Assembly (NCBI GenBank): GCA_029532415.1
Contig: JAQOTA010000013.1
Location: forward strand, 1-64,000
Reading direction: 5' to 3'
Length of the DNA stretch: 64,000 nt
From: Marasmius tenuissimus
Taxonomy: Eukaryota; Basidiomycota; Agaricomycetes; Agaricales; Marasmiaceae
The notes under the pieces are model-generated. The model ran no database searches and was not told the DNA's origin. It saw nothing but the letters and a program-made list of their open reading frames with translations. Position 1 is the first letter of the stretch. Each line of letters begins with the position of its first letter. The translations under genes were made by a program, and so were the position numbers. This document shows positions 1 through 10,515 of this stretch, in pieces.

Positions 1-493
1 CGCGGACGTGAATAAACGACTGTCGTGGATGGTTCACAATCATGGGGATCATAGCGAGTCATTTCTTGAGCGCCTTTGTTCGCCTCTATAATTCAAAGTT
101 CAGGCTACAAAAGCTTACGCATTAGGATTTCTCCGAGGTTTGCACTTCAGAAGCAAATTCTAAGGAGATAGGCTGGCCATATAACAACGACCCACCAATG
201 ACCGTGGCATGATAAATTAAGGGCTTCTTGCGGTGCGTTATGAATCAGCGAACGACAATGTGCAATTGCTTACGCGCGATACCATCAGTTCAGAAGAACC
301 AATGATTTTAGTAGTTCCCACCCATCAGCCTTCGTACTAACTCCGTTGCTGTTCGGTGTTCTGGTCGCCGCTGATCGATCCTCATCAAGGGGAACAACGA
401 GTAATCTAATCGTCCTGAATGTAGTGTAAAACACTCCCGCCCCGCCCCACGTCTTCTCTCCTTCCCTCTCTCTCCCTCTCCTTCATCGCGCAG
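1..493. other. Upstream region of first PYTM gene
   Basis: No gene is seen. From about 171 the sequence matches 11773 onward and 16565 onward, so it is the start of the first tandem unit. The last 60 bases before the ATG at 494 are a CT-rich tract, as in the copy at 16874. Confidence 0.6.
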
Positions 494-1633
494 ATGCAAC
501 GGCTTGATGATAGCGACCCCGGCTTGGCTTATACTCCCCCTAACGCCTGGTTCATCGGAGGAGATGATAACGAATACAACTTCACGACCCATGGGACGAG
601 GAACGCAGGAGCTCAGATCCAATTCGTGTTTGCAGGTATGGAGAAGCTCTGTGTTTCCTTGCTTGGGATATAGACCATTGGGCCATCTACTTATCTGAGT
701 ATCTTGTTCAGGTACTGGCATTGACGTATACGGTACAACGCCCCACAACAACCTGTCTGCGCCTCCCGTTTCAAATCGGTTCACGCTTGACGGTGGAGAG
801 CCAGTATCGTGGTCTGCCGTGGCCAATCCGATTCCAACATACAACACCAACATGTTCGGGGCTCATAAACTGCAAGACGGCACGCATACCCTTCTTATGG
901 AGGTTTTGGTACGGGACAGTGAGACGTGGATAGATTATCTCGAAGTCTCACGTGCCACGTCGTCTTCGGTTCCGGCGTTGGCCAGTGTGAATACTCCCAG
1001 CCCCGAAACCATAACCAAGACGTCCACCGAAACCAGACCTCTACCAACAACCTCTGAAGTGCCCACGGTACCGTCAAAAGTCGTCACTGTACAGGAGAGT
1101 GAATCATCTGTCGCCTTTGATGATGCTCGTTCTACCACCATCGGGACGTTATCGTCGATTACACCGAGCACACCGACCGCACAGACTAGCACGAGTTCAT
1201 CCCTGGCACCTGCTTCAACAACGCCTTCACCGGCATCTGATACGCACAGCACCGTATCACCTGGTACTGTTGCCGGAATATCAGTCGGTGGGACGTTGGC
1301 GCTGGTTTTGGCGCTGCTGGTTTTGGTCTTTTGTTTACGGCGACGACGAGTCTCCTGTGAGTATCACGACCCAGTCCGTCATCTCTTATGTCTCGCTTAC
1401 CCGCCTCTTTAGCCAACGCGGATCCTCCTACTGTCCCAAGGTCAAGTCCGAGGTTCACTGGAATTCGTCCTTTTCTTCTCTGGGATAACGAGCCGTCGAG
1501 CTCAAGCGCCACTATGGGTAATCCGACGACCAGTGATAAACGAAATCTACCATTCAGCGGTCGTTCGCATAGATCTTCTGGTGGAGAGAAAACATATCGA
1601 TCGAACGAATCCCCTCCGTCGTATGTTCCGTAG
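494..1633 (+). CDS. PYTM family membrane protein, A-type (copy 1)
   Basis: Three exons, 494-635, 712-1356 and 1413-1633, join to 1008 nt (335 aa). Introns are GT-AG, 76 and 56 nt. The N-terminal domain starts M-Q-R-L-D-D-S-D-P, contains T-T-H-G-T and G-I-D-V-Y-G-T and ends W-I-D-Y-L-E-V. A Ser/Thr-rich stalk of about 110 residues follows, then one transmembrane helix (V-A-G-I-S-V-G-G start) ending at L-R-R-R-R. The tail ends P-P-S-Y-V-P, a PPxY motif of the kind bound by WW domains. There is no N-terminal signal peptide. The basic residues after the helix predict a cytoplasmic C-terminus. The frame is intact. Biochemical function is unknown; the N-terminal fold resembles galactose-binding-like beta sandwiches common in Agaricomycete surface proteins, which is inference. 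Confidence 0.85.
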
Positions 1634-1931
1634 TCCGAAGCTGGAGTTCTTTGGGTTTGGGTTTGAATTTGGGATTTGCCAACAAGGTTCGTTCCGTCTT
1701 TTCCTTGATGTAGCGGGCCCTGGCTAACGTCTCCTGTCCAGTTTTCGTATAGGACTGTACTCTGTACTGCGCGCAACCATACATCTTTGTACCTCTCATA
1801 AACTCCCTAATGTCACAGGCACTCATGTTATAGACCTCATCATCTTCACGAGATGGCTCGAGCCAGATTTAATATGATAGATTTCGTACGGTCATCTCGA
1901 CTCGGGTGATTCTGAAGGTCAGGGTCGGGAG
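1634..1931. other. Spacer between copy 1 and the gypsy element
   Basis: 3' flank of copy 1, closely matching 13179-13503 in the second tandem unit. The last five bases, GGGAG (1927-1931), are the left target-site duplication of the gypsy element. Confidence 0.7.
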
Positions 1932-2510
1932 TGATATGGTAGGGCACAACTAGTGTCCTCTCAAGTCACTCTTTCAAGCGAGGGCGAGGTTCGAAGGTCG
2001 AGAATCAAGAGTCAAGTGTCGAGGGTCGAAGGTCAAGTGTCGAAGGTCGAAGGTCAAGTGTCAAAGGTCGGGTGTCGAAGGTCAAGTGTCGAAGGTCGAG
2101 GTTCACGATGGGCTTTTACTGGTGTATTAACCAAGTTGTTAAGCTAAGGAAAGGTTGTATGTACATTGGGCTTATATACTGGAATCTGTCTAGGTCCGGA
2201 GTCGCTCTGAGTCGTGCCGAGTCGCAGGCGTGTGAGTCGCTTGTAGTTGGACTGAGTTGTCGTGGGAGTGGCTGCGACTGTCGTGTGAGTCGTTGCGGCT
2301 GTTCGTGTATTATGACTCGGGGTGGCATGTGGAGATGTCTGCTGGGCATGGTCTGGAGCTGTGGTCTGGATGCATAGCTCCACTTACTCCGCGGAGTCGT
2401 CTATAGAGATGTTTTGAATGAGTGGGAAAGGTGGCAAGGGATAGGTGAGTTGGGTGGGGAGAGGCGTCTATATGGGCGTTTGTTGATGAGGATAGAGGTG
2501 AATCGTAACA
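1932..2510 (-). repeat. 3' LTR of gypsy element
   Basis: 579 bp, matching 8558-9136 at an offset of 6626 with one visible difference. It contains a tandem array of short GTCGAAGGTCAAGT-like units at about 1990-2104. The minus-strand TATA box (TATATAAG) and predicted R start also occur here. Confidence 0.95.
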
Positions 2511-2524
2511 GTACCCCCCTCTTA
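2511..2524 (-). other. Polypurine tract of gypsy element
   Basis: On the minus strand AAGAGGGGGGTAC lies immediately before the 3' LTR, the expected place and composition for the plus-strand DNA primer. Confidence 0.75.
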
Positions 2525-5500
2525 AGACGTGTTTTTGCCTGGAACACGTTTATTCCGTTTGCTTCGTCTCTTTTCTGGTTCTCGAAATGCTGTGGGGTGT
2601 TTTGAGTGGAATTCCTCCACTGCCTCTCTTGCGTTCTCGAAATTTGATTTGGGTTCCCACAAGTCCTCTGTCTCTGGGAAATCTACCCATCGTACGAAGT
2701 ATTCGATGGGGATGCGCCTGTCGTCGGGTTTCCTCGAATCTAAGATTTGGTCCACCTCGTATTCCGTATCTTCCGGTATGAGTTCTGGTGTCTGTCCAGG
2801 GTAGTTGGGTCCATGTTCCTCTGTTTCCTTGAAGGGTTTGAGGAGAGATGCATGGAATACTGGATGGATACGCCATTTCTTCGGAAGTTTAAGCCTGTAT
2901 GTGACTGGCCCTAGCACCTCTGTAACCTCGAATGGGCCGTATCGACGGTTTGCGAGCTTTGCTTTTGGCCTAGTCGTTTTAACGTTCTTTCCGTTTAGGG
3001 TTACGCTGTCTCCGACTGCAAACCCTTTGCCTTCCTTCATGTAGTCGTCATGGGTTTTCCGCATTCGCTCTGCTGTCAGGTTCAGACTTGACTGTATCTC
3101 TTGTCGTAGTTCTTCAAGTAGGCGGAGTCGCTCGTTCACTGCTGGAACTCGGGATATGGGGTTTACTGATGGGAACATTTTGGGGAGGAATCCGTGAAGT
3201 ATTTCGAAGGGGGATCGTTCTGTAGACAAGTGTATTCTGGCCTTGTGACAGAACTCGGCATATGGCAGCCACCCAGCCCAGTTGTCCTGACGATAGTCGC
3301 AGTAAAGTCTAAGGAAGTTTTCCAATTCCTGGTTGTACCGTTCAGATTCTCCATCTGTCTGGGGGTGGTAGGCAGTGCTGAGTCCGGATTCTATTCCCAA
3401 CTTTGTGTAGACACCCTTCATGACTTTGCCTGCGAATTGTGGCCCTCGGTCTGAGATCATTTTATCCCATAGTCCAAAGCGTCGCCATACATTTTTGATA
3501 AGGAGGTCCACCGTGCCGTCGCTGTCAATGGTTTTGTTGCAGGGGATGAGTACTACAGCTTTGGACATTCTGTCGACCACAACTAGTATGGAGTCATGAC
3601 CGTTGGAGAGAGGGAGGTCGGTGATGAAGTCGGCGGTTATTATGGAGAATGGTCTGGCGGGTGTTTCGTTTGGGATTAATGGTACATGGGCTGGGTTGTT
3701 GTCCGGTTTCGTTAGTTGGCACTTGGCACATCCTTCCACATAGTTTTTGACAAATGTGGACATTCCTGGCCACCAATATTCTCGCCCTAAGAGTTCGTAC
3801 GTTTTAAAGCGTCCTGGGTGTCCTGCGATTGGGCTGTCGTGGTATTGTTTTACAAGGTCCCTTTGCAGTGCTTCGTCTGCTGGTACGTATACTTTTCCTC
3901 GGTATAGGATTAGGCCGTCCTCGTGCGTCCATTCTTGGAGTTGCTTTACAAGGTTTTTGGGTCCTCCTCGCAATAGTGCTTTGAGAGCCTCGTGTACTTC
4001 GAGATCTCCCTTTGGCGAGTCCTTGATTCGTTGAAGGAGTTCTGGGTCTCCTAGGTCTAACACGGTCCCTTTCCTCAGGGCTTTGATACGGAAGAATGTG
4101 GAATCGAGTAATGTTCTGTCCTTGTTGTCGTTGTCTGTCCCCTGCTTATGGTCTGCTCTTCTCAACAAGGGGTCGCTTTTGTTTGTGGTTCCGGGTTTGT
4201 GGACCAGTTCAAAGTCAAATCTGGTGAGGAATAAGGCCCATCAGGCCTGTCGTCGGTTCAAGTTGCGGGCTGTACGGAAGTATTCAAGGTTTTTGTGGTC
4301 TGTCCAGATCTCGATGCGTGCTGGTGCTCCCTCCAGGTAGTGTCTCCATGCTTCTAGTGCTCTGATGATCGCAAGTAACTCTTTGTCATGAATCTCATAG
4401 TTTCGTTCCGCTTCTGACAGTGATTTTGATAGGTATGCTGCTGGGTGCCATTTGCCGTCATCTCCTTGTTGTGAAAGTATCCCTCCTGTGGCGTAGTTGG
4501 AGGCATCAACTTCGAGTCGGAAGGGTTTCCCTATGTCTGGCATGATTAAGACGGGGGAGGTTAAGAAGGCTGCTTTTAGTTGAAGGAAGGCTCCCTCGCA
4601 TTCAGTTGTCCATTCCCATGCATGTTCTTTTCTCGTGAGGTTGAATAGGGGATGTGCGACCGTTGAGAATCCTTCGATGAATCTGCGATAGAAGTTCCCA
4701 AACCCCAGGAATGCTTGGACCTCCTTTACTGATTGAGGTGTTGGCCATTCTGCTACTCCTGCAACTTTTACTGGGTCCATGGCTAACTTGTTGTGGGATA
4801 CGATGAGCCCTAGGAACTCAACCGCTTCCTGTTCAAACAAGCATTTTTCTGGTTTGGCATACAGATCCTTGTCTTTCAGCCTTTGTAGTACTTGTCGAAC
4901 CAGTTTACGGTGTTCGTCGAGGTTTTCGGTGAAGATCAGGATGTCATCCATATAAATGACGACTTTCCCTGTGTCGATGAGGTCCTTGAATGTTGCGTTC
5001 ATCATGGCTTGGAAGGTGGCAGGGGAGTTGGTGAGGCCAAAGTACATGACTGTTGGTTCGTATAGTCCTCTGTTGGTTTTGAAGGCTGCTTTCCATTCAT
5101 CCCCGTCCCGTATGCGTATGTTGTTGTATCCCCATCTTAGGTCGATTTTCGAGAACACTTTTGCCCCTTTTAGCTTGTCAACCAATTCTGATATTAGAGG
5201 GAGAGGGTACGCGTTTTTTACTGTGAACTCATTGAGACGTCGATAGTCTTGTACTGATCGTAGACTGCCATCCTTTTTCTTTACAAAGAAGAATGGGCTT
5301 GAGTTGGGTGATTTGGATGGTCGAATATATTCCTTCCTTAACTCTTCTTCGATGAATTTGTCCAGTTGGACCTGTTCCACAGGGGCCATGGGGTAGGTTT
5401 TCCCTGCTTGTGGTTTGAACTCCGGTTTTAGGTCGATGGCATGATCCCATTCCCCCCTTTCTGGGAGTCTTTCAGATGTATTCTTGTCGAAAACATTCAG

Positions 5501-6529
5501 GAATTCGTGGTAGTGGTGAGGCACAATTTCCTCCTTGGTCTTTGTCTGGCGATCGTGGTGTTGCTCTTCTGCCAGTTGTTGGGATCTGGTGAAGGCTGCT
5601 CTAATCGCTATTGGGGTCTCCTGGTACATTTCTTCATATTCGCGAGGGATCTTTCCTAATATCGATGCAATTGTTCGGCCTTCCCATTCCTCGGGGACCT
5701 GGAACCGTTCTTCCTCATCTTCTGTGTACCGAACATGGGGGAGTTTCTTTGCTTCTCTTCTTTCTTCCATAAGCTGTCGAAGTTCTTCGTTCAAGGTAGG
5801 AGTATGGGAGTGTTCATGTTTGACCATCCTCCTACTGCCCGCTATTTTCTCCACAGGTTGTGGTTTTCCTGCCTTCTGGGTGTTGATGTTGACAATCGGT
5901 GGGTTCTTCAGGTCGCAGTCATTCGGGCAGCGGTCTAGGCTAATAGCGTGTTTTTCCCAGTCAATGTTGGGGTTGTGCTTTTTTAACCAATCAGTTCCAA
6001 GTATCAAGTCGCTGTCTCCGATATCTGCAACATAGAATTCTATGTCTTCTGTGTGGTGACTCCCTTCACTGGCATGTATCCTCATGCGTTGCCTGGTACA
6101 GTATTTTACCCATCCCAGGGTGTTTTCTGAGCCATCTACGTTTCGGATTGGGAATGGTTGTGGTATTCGGGTTAGTGTGAAGTTGTGATTTCTGGCGAAC
6201 CGATCGTTGATGAATATTCCTTCTGCTCCGCTATCTAGTAACGCTTGAGCACCAATCTTTTTCCCTGTGACTTTGCCTATGAATTCAATCCTTAGAATGA
6301 TGGGAGGAGTCCTTTCGTTTCTGGTGAGGGCGGGGATCCTAACTTCACTCGGGTAATTTGAATAGATATGCGTCGTGTTTGGCAAGTCGTAGGTACTTCT
6401 ATTTACAACTCCCTCTGGCAGTGCGGCAGGGGAGTGGATTAAAAATCCGTTTTCGAAAATTGAGAAAAGAAGGCAGTGGATTGTTCTGGGGAAAGTTGGC
6501 CGATCATACGGGTAACAGAAGCGACAGGG
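2522..6529 (-). pseudogene. pol: Gypsy Pol polyprotein: PR-RT-RNaseH-integrase-chromodomain, one in-frame TGA
   Basis: This frame is open from 6529 (after a TGA at 6530-6532) and overlaps the end of Gag by 91 nt in the -1 frame, fitting -1 frameshifting or reinitiation; no ATG starts it. Order: aspartic protease (L-L-D-S-G-A-E), reverse transcriptase (Y-M-D-D-I-L), RNase H (E-V-D-A-S-N-Y, T-D-H-K-N-L), integrase with HHCC zinc finger (C-A-K-C) and D-D-E residues (T-A-D-F, S-D-R-G-P-Q-F, G-E-S-E-R), then a C-terminal chromodomain (V-D-Q-I-L-D, W-E-P-K). The chromodomain places it among chromoviruses. A TGA at 4241-4243, between RNase H and integrase where the family has R-W-A-L, splits it into 4241-6529 and 2522-4240. 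The break is most simply CGA to TGA. Confidence 0.92.
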
Positions 6530-7974
6530 TCATTAGCAGGGGCAGGGGGAGACGGGTTTGTGGAAGTGGATGGAGTGGGAGCTGTAGCGGCCCGTACCGC
6601 AGGGGCCTGGTTACGGCGGAAGGGGTTGTTGGTTGCTACCTGGGGTTGTGTCGTAGGTACTGTGTTTGAGGGGCACTGTGGTGTATTGTGGCCCTGTTGC
6701 CGGCATCTGAAGCAACGTCCCTCTCTGATTCATCGTTCTCTTTCCTCAGGGGTGAGTTTTCCTACTGGGGTACCATTGAATGGGTTCTGGGATGGGGTCG
6801 TCTGTTGGGGGGCAGGAGCAAGTGGCACTGCTCGAACGTTGACTACAGGGGTGGCTGTTGGCTTCCTCCATAGTTTGGATTCTGCCTGCTGTTGTTCGAA
6901 GCGGTTCTGCTTGTGAATTGCTGCTTTGATGAATTTTTGTAGTCCCTCGGGTTCGGGTTCCATTCCTTCGACTGCCCGGCGCAGGCCAGGGTTCATCCCC
7001 GCCTTGAAGAATCGGAGAAGTGCCTCGTCGTTGTATCCAGTGAAGGGGGCGGCAAGCTCAAAGGCGGCAATGTAGTTTTCCAGCTTTGCTAGGTTCCCAG
7101 ACATGGATATCTCCTCTAGTACCACCTGTGACCTTCCCTTTCTCCCTCGCACACCAAAGTCCTGCTTGAATCGATGGTGGATGTCTGCAAAGGTTGTCCA
7201 TTGTTTATTATTCTGGGGAATGTCGTCGTCCCAGTGGTCATCTTCTAGCTCGAGACTGCGGGCGTCTGCCCAGGGGTGGTCGATCAAGGACAGGAAAAGG
7301 TCGACCCGTTCAAATTCTTTGGGGTAGAACCTGTTGTTGAAGCGTAGGTATCTTCCAAAGTCGTAGCAGAAGCGGTCCGTTTTGTCGCGATCACCCGTGA
7401 AGCGTTCGGGTTTGATTCCTCGTTCTTTGAGCTCGGAGAATCCTCGAGTTGTGGTGGATCTGAAGCTGTCATAGCTGCTTTCATCATCCCCAGGGTCGTT
7501 GGGTGGAGGAGGGTCTGGTTCAGGGTCGCTTTTGTCTGGGCTGTCTGGGCGAGGTGTTTCGCCTCGAGGAGGGATACCCACTGGCTTCTTCCCTTCTTTT
7601 ACTTCGGTTTTGATCTCGGTAACAGTGGCGGACATGGTAGGGTTGGTGGAGCTTCCAGCTGGGTTGTCGGTGTCTTTTTGGTCTTCGTCGTGGATTGGGA
7701 TTGGCTCGGCTGGTTCAGGAAGAGGTTTGGATAGGTCGGTAGAGGAAAGAACGTCTTCAGGTGGAAATATACGTCGGTTGTTTTTTGCGCGATAGCTCCA
7801 CCCATATTCTCCTGTTTGTTGGTTGCGTTCCCAGCGTGCTTCTGCGTAGTATCCGTTGATGCGGATGAAATATATTGATCCTTGTGGTGTGATCCTCCAC
7901 GGAAGGTCTACCGGGATAGGTTCGGGGGAAGTGTTGTGCGAAATGGTGGGCAAGTACGTTGGGTTTCTAGTGGT
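6439..7974 (-). pseudogene. gag: Gypsy Gag with in-frame TGA before the zinc knuckle
   Basis: The open frame runs from just after a TAG at 7975-7977 to a TAA at 6439-6441. No ATG starts it; the first ATG codon is about 100 residues in. The core (about 7400-6900) is a retrotransposon Gag capsid domain (F-A-D-I-H-H-R-F, A-A-F-T/P-F-T-G-Y-N). A TGA at 6730-6732 interrupts the frame; beyond it, in the same frame, is a perfect CX2CX4HX4C zinc knuckle (C-F-R-C-R-Q-Q-G-H-N-T-P-Q-C) and a Pro/Thr-rich end. The knuckle shows that the stop is a mutation, not the natural end of Gag. Upstream it may have been continuous with the leader ORF at 7967-8518. Confidence 0.88.
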
Positions 7975-8518
7975 CTAGGGTTGTGGTGGTGGAGCCCGGG
8001 GTGGAGATGGGGGAAAGGACTGGTGAGCTAGGGACGTAGATTGGTGAGTCGGCGACGTAAATTGGGGACGGGGGTGCTGGTGTGGGTTCTTGTGGGGGTT
8101 GTCGAGGAAATTCGTAGACGGAGATAGTGGGGTGCAAGGGGAATCCAAAGAGTTCTGTGGGTGGGGGGAGTACGAAGTCGTCTCTGCTGAGGGTTCGCGG
8201 GAATACTTGTTCTGGTTCAAAGACCCACTGGTTCAGGGCAATGGTAATGAGTTGATTGATAATAAAGGTCCTGTCGGTTCTGAGGAATGTGATATCGAGG
8301 AGGTGGTATTGTGTTTGTACTCTGCACTCATTGTCGTTGACGACCCAGACGAGTCTATGGGAGGCTACCCACTTGAGATGGAAGAAGCGGGGGTCTTCTT
8401 GGATTCGCTCCTTGATGTCGTAGTTTTTGATGCTGGATGGTTCGTCGGAGTAGGTGTTGGTATTCAGGTCGAAGTTGCAGTGGTACTCAAAGGATAGGTT
8501 GGCCAGGGTGAGTGATTT
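7967..8518 (-). pseudogene. ATG-less leader ORF of gypsy element, possible Gag N-terminal extension
   Basis: Between the PBS and Gag the minus strand holds 183 sense codons, opened by a TAA at 8519-8521 and closed by a TAG at 7967-7969. There is no Met codon. Composition is protein-like: a charged first half (N-Y-D-I-K-E-R-I-Q-E-D-P-R-F-F-H, W-V-V-N-D-N-E-C), then a Pro-rich second half with repeats such as S-P-I-Y-V. It meets the Gag frame at about 7970, and a +1 shift would join them without a stop. Either it is the N-terminus of a longer Gag separated by an indel with its start codon lost, or it is reached by splicing from an upstream ATG. I do not recognise the domain. Confidence 0.55.
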
Positions 8519-8545
8519 TTAGTATGAGTGAGGTGAGAGTAGGAG

Positions 8546-8555
8546 AGCTTAACAA
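8546..8555 (-). other. Primer binding site, self-priming type
   Basis: Two bases inside the 5' LTR the minus strand reads TTGTTAAGCT. This is the exact complement of AGCTTAACAA at 8771-8762 on the minus strand, 33 nt downstream of the LTR TATA box (8804-8797), where the transcript should begin. It does not resemble a tRNA 3' end, which would give a TGG start. Tf1/sushi chromoviruses prime this way. Confidence 0.7.
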
Positions 8556-8557
8556 AG

Positions 8558-9136
8558 TGATATGGTAGGGCACAACTAGTGTCCTCTCAAGTCACTCTTT
8601 CAAGCGAGGGCGAGGTTCGAAGGTCGAGAATCAAGAGTCAAGTGTCGAGGGTCGAAGGTCAAGTGTCGAAGGTCGAAGGTCAAGTGTCAAAGGTCGGGTG
8701 TCGAAGGTCAAGTGTCGAAGGTCGAGGTTCACGATGGGCTTTTACTGGTGTATTAACCAAGTTGTTAAGCTAAGGAAAGGTTGTATGTACATTGGGCTTA
8801 TATACTGGAATCTGTCTAGGTCCGGAGTCGCTCTGAGTCGTGCCGAGTCGCAGGCGTGTGAGTCGCTTGTAGTTGGACTGAGTTGTCGTGGGAGTGGCTG
8901 CGACTGTCATGTGAGTCGTTGCGGCTGTTCGTGTATTATGACTCGGGGTGGCATGTGGAGATGTCTGCTGGGCATGGTCTGGAGCTGTGGTCTGGATGCA
9001 TAGCTCCACTTACTCCGCGGAGTCGTCTATAGAGATGTTTTGAATGAGTGGGAAAGGTGGCAAGGGATAGGTGAGTTGGGTGGGGAGAGGCGTCTATATG
9101 GGCGTTTGTTGATGAGGATAGAGGTGAATCGTAACA
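8558..9136 (-). repeat. 5' LTR of gypsy element with promoter
   Basis: 579 bp, near-identical to 1932-2510. The minus-strand TATATAAG at 8804-8797 is the likely promoter, with transcription predicted at about 8771. The GTCGAAGGTCAAGT-like tandem repeats at about 8616-8730 lie downstream of that start. Confidence 0.93.
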
Positions 9137-9472
9137 GGGAGGGTCGGAAGTGTCGGTCAGGGGTCAGTCTCGGTTGAGGTCTTGGTCTTCAATGCAGGTC
9201 TCTGGTTGTTGGTCCCCTGGTCAGTAAGCTCTGAAATGCAAGATGATCGAGCTCATACACATCCTCTTTCTGAACTACAGTACCTTTGCTGAGTCGAGAG
9301 ATATGACCACCTTGTACAAAACTCGACTTGGTCCAAGCGTGCCAACGAGGTTGTCTTGCATGAGTTTGCAACTCGTGTCGCCCGGCTGTGGAATGGCAGC
9401 TGATATCCTCGCCACCGTTTCACTTAGCTACCTGGATGCACGACGATGTCAATGATCCAGCCAGAGATAAAG

Positions 9473-9480
9473 ATATATAT
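9473..9480 (+). promoter_or_regulatory. TATA box of PYTM copy 2
   Basis: AGATATATATCT lies about 60 bases before the ATG at 9539. The same block, with the upstream GGATGCACGA sequence, precedes copy 4 (about 13838-13848). The short distance leaves no room for an upstream exon. Confidence 0.6.
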
Positions 9481-9538
9481 CTCCACTAGTACTTGAGACT
9501 CGATCGTTCGGCCCCACCAAACTTGTCTGCACTACGGA

Positions 9539-10515
9539 ATGATCACCCGAATCGACGAGCGTGACCCGCAGCTTGTTTTCACCCCAAATGATGCTTGGTT
9601 CCCTGGAGGACAGAAGCCCGAATATATGGAAACGACGATGGGAACGAAAACTGCGGGTGCACGAGTGAGTTTCAATTTCAAGGGTATGGGCAACTCCATT
9701 CATTATTACTTGTACCACCACTGAATCTTCGTATTTACGCCCTAGGTACAGGTGTCGAGATGTTTGGGACCATATCCAATAATCTCCGCGCCCCTACCTT
9801 TACAAACACGTATACCATTGATGGCGGAAACCCAGTAAAACGGTCACAACAACCGGTGCTTTTGAACTCTGCGTTCAACGCAAAACTGTTCGGTGTGCAA
9901 GGGTTGAAGGACGGAGCGCATAGCCTCGTTATGGAGGTCTTGGTTCAAGACAGCGAAAATTGGATAGACTATCTCGAAGTTAGCACTTCCAACGCAAGCT
10001 CGGTCAGTTTGCCTCCGAGTGTTTCCACGCCCTTCACGCAACAAATCACGTCCAGCGCTACTAGCGCACCCGCTCCTACTTCGTCTGGTGTGGATGCCAG
10101 TGGCGGTCTGTCGCGGGCTGCTGTTGCTGGTATTGCTATCGGGTCAACGACAGGAGTTTTATCTGATGCTTTTGCTCATTGGATGGGGCCTACGACGTCG
10201 CTGGCAGAGAATGAAAGAGAAATGTGGCGAGACTGAGACGGCTCAGTTGGACCACACGAACGGTGGGTCTTTCGGTAGCTCGAGAACTGGCCACTTCTAA
10301 ATAGTATCTTCAAAACAGGTAGCTTGGAGCCTCGGCGGTCAGCAGATACGCTGCTGAAATCTCAAGCTCGACCCTTCCTGCTATTTGCGAGCACTGTCGA
10401 GAATCCAAGGAACACAGCTGCACAGCCGCCATCCTCGGATGGCCCTCGCTACCCTGTGCCGACTATCCTGAGCTCAGACGGCCCACCGCCATCCTATGCA
10501 TCGCAACCGTCTTAG
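9539..10515 (+). pseudogene. PYTM family membrane protein, B-type (copy 2), frameshifted in the transmembrane helix
   Basis: Exons 9539-9683, 9746-10262 and 10319-10515 by alignment with copy 4. The N-terminal domain starts M-I-T-R-I-D-E-R-D-P and ends W-I-D-Y-L-E-V. In the transmembrane segment, bases 10156-10165 read one base longer than copy 4 (GTTTTATCTGATG versus GTTTTCCTGATG). The frame therefore shifts inside the helix and stops soon after, at 10234-10236. Beyond the shift the remaining frame is intact: L-R-R-R-W-Q-R, then an exon 3 ending P-P-P-S-Y-A-S-Q-P-S. If expressed it would give a soluble protein without membrane anchor or PPxY tail. It belongs to the first tandem unit. Confidence 0.8.

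Larger units (their letters stand above)
1932..9136 (-). mobile_element. Ty3/gypsy chromovirus LTR retrotransposon, complete but mutated
   Basis: The element is 7205 bp with 579-bp LTRs at 1932-2510 and 8558-9136, bounded by TG...CA and flanked by GGGAG (1927-1931 and 9137-9141). The paralogous empty site is at 13504-13508 in the next tandem unit, where GGGAG occurs once. Order on the minus strand is LTR, PBS, ATG-less leader ORF, Gag, Pol (PR-RT-RNaseH-IN-chromodomain), polypurine tract, LTR. I see one difference between the LTRs (G at about 2283 versus A at about 8909), so the insertion is recent. Coding breaks are TGA at 6730-6732 in Gag, TGA at 4241-4243 in Pol, and a frame change near 7970 between the leader ORF and Gag. 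As it stands it cannot make full proteins without readthrough. Confidence 0.95.

Noticed and set aside
1990..2104. GTCGAAGGTCAAGTG-type repeats as a CRISPR-like array
   Set aside because: They are short tandem repeats without spacers, lie inside the LTR, recur in both LTRs, and the genome is fungal.
8090..8497. Plus-strand 135-codon frame in the gypsy leader
   Set aside because: It is the shadow of the better, more protein-like minus-strand frame at 7967-8518, which lies in the element's coding direction.
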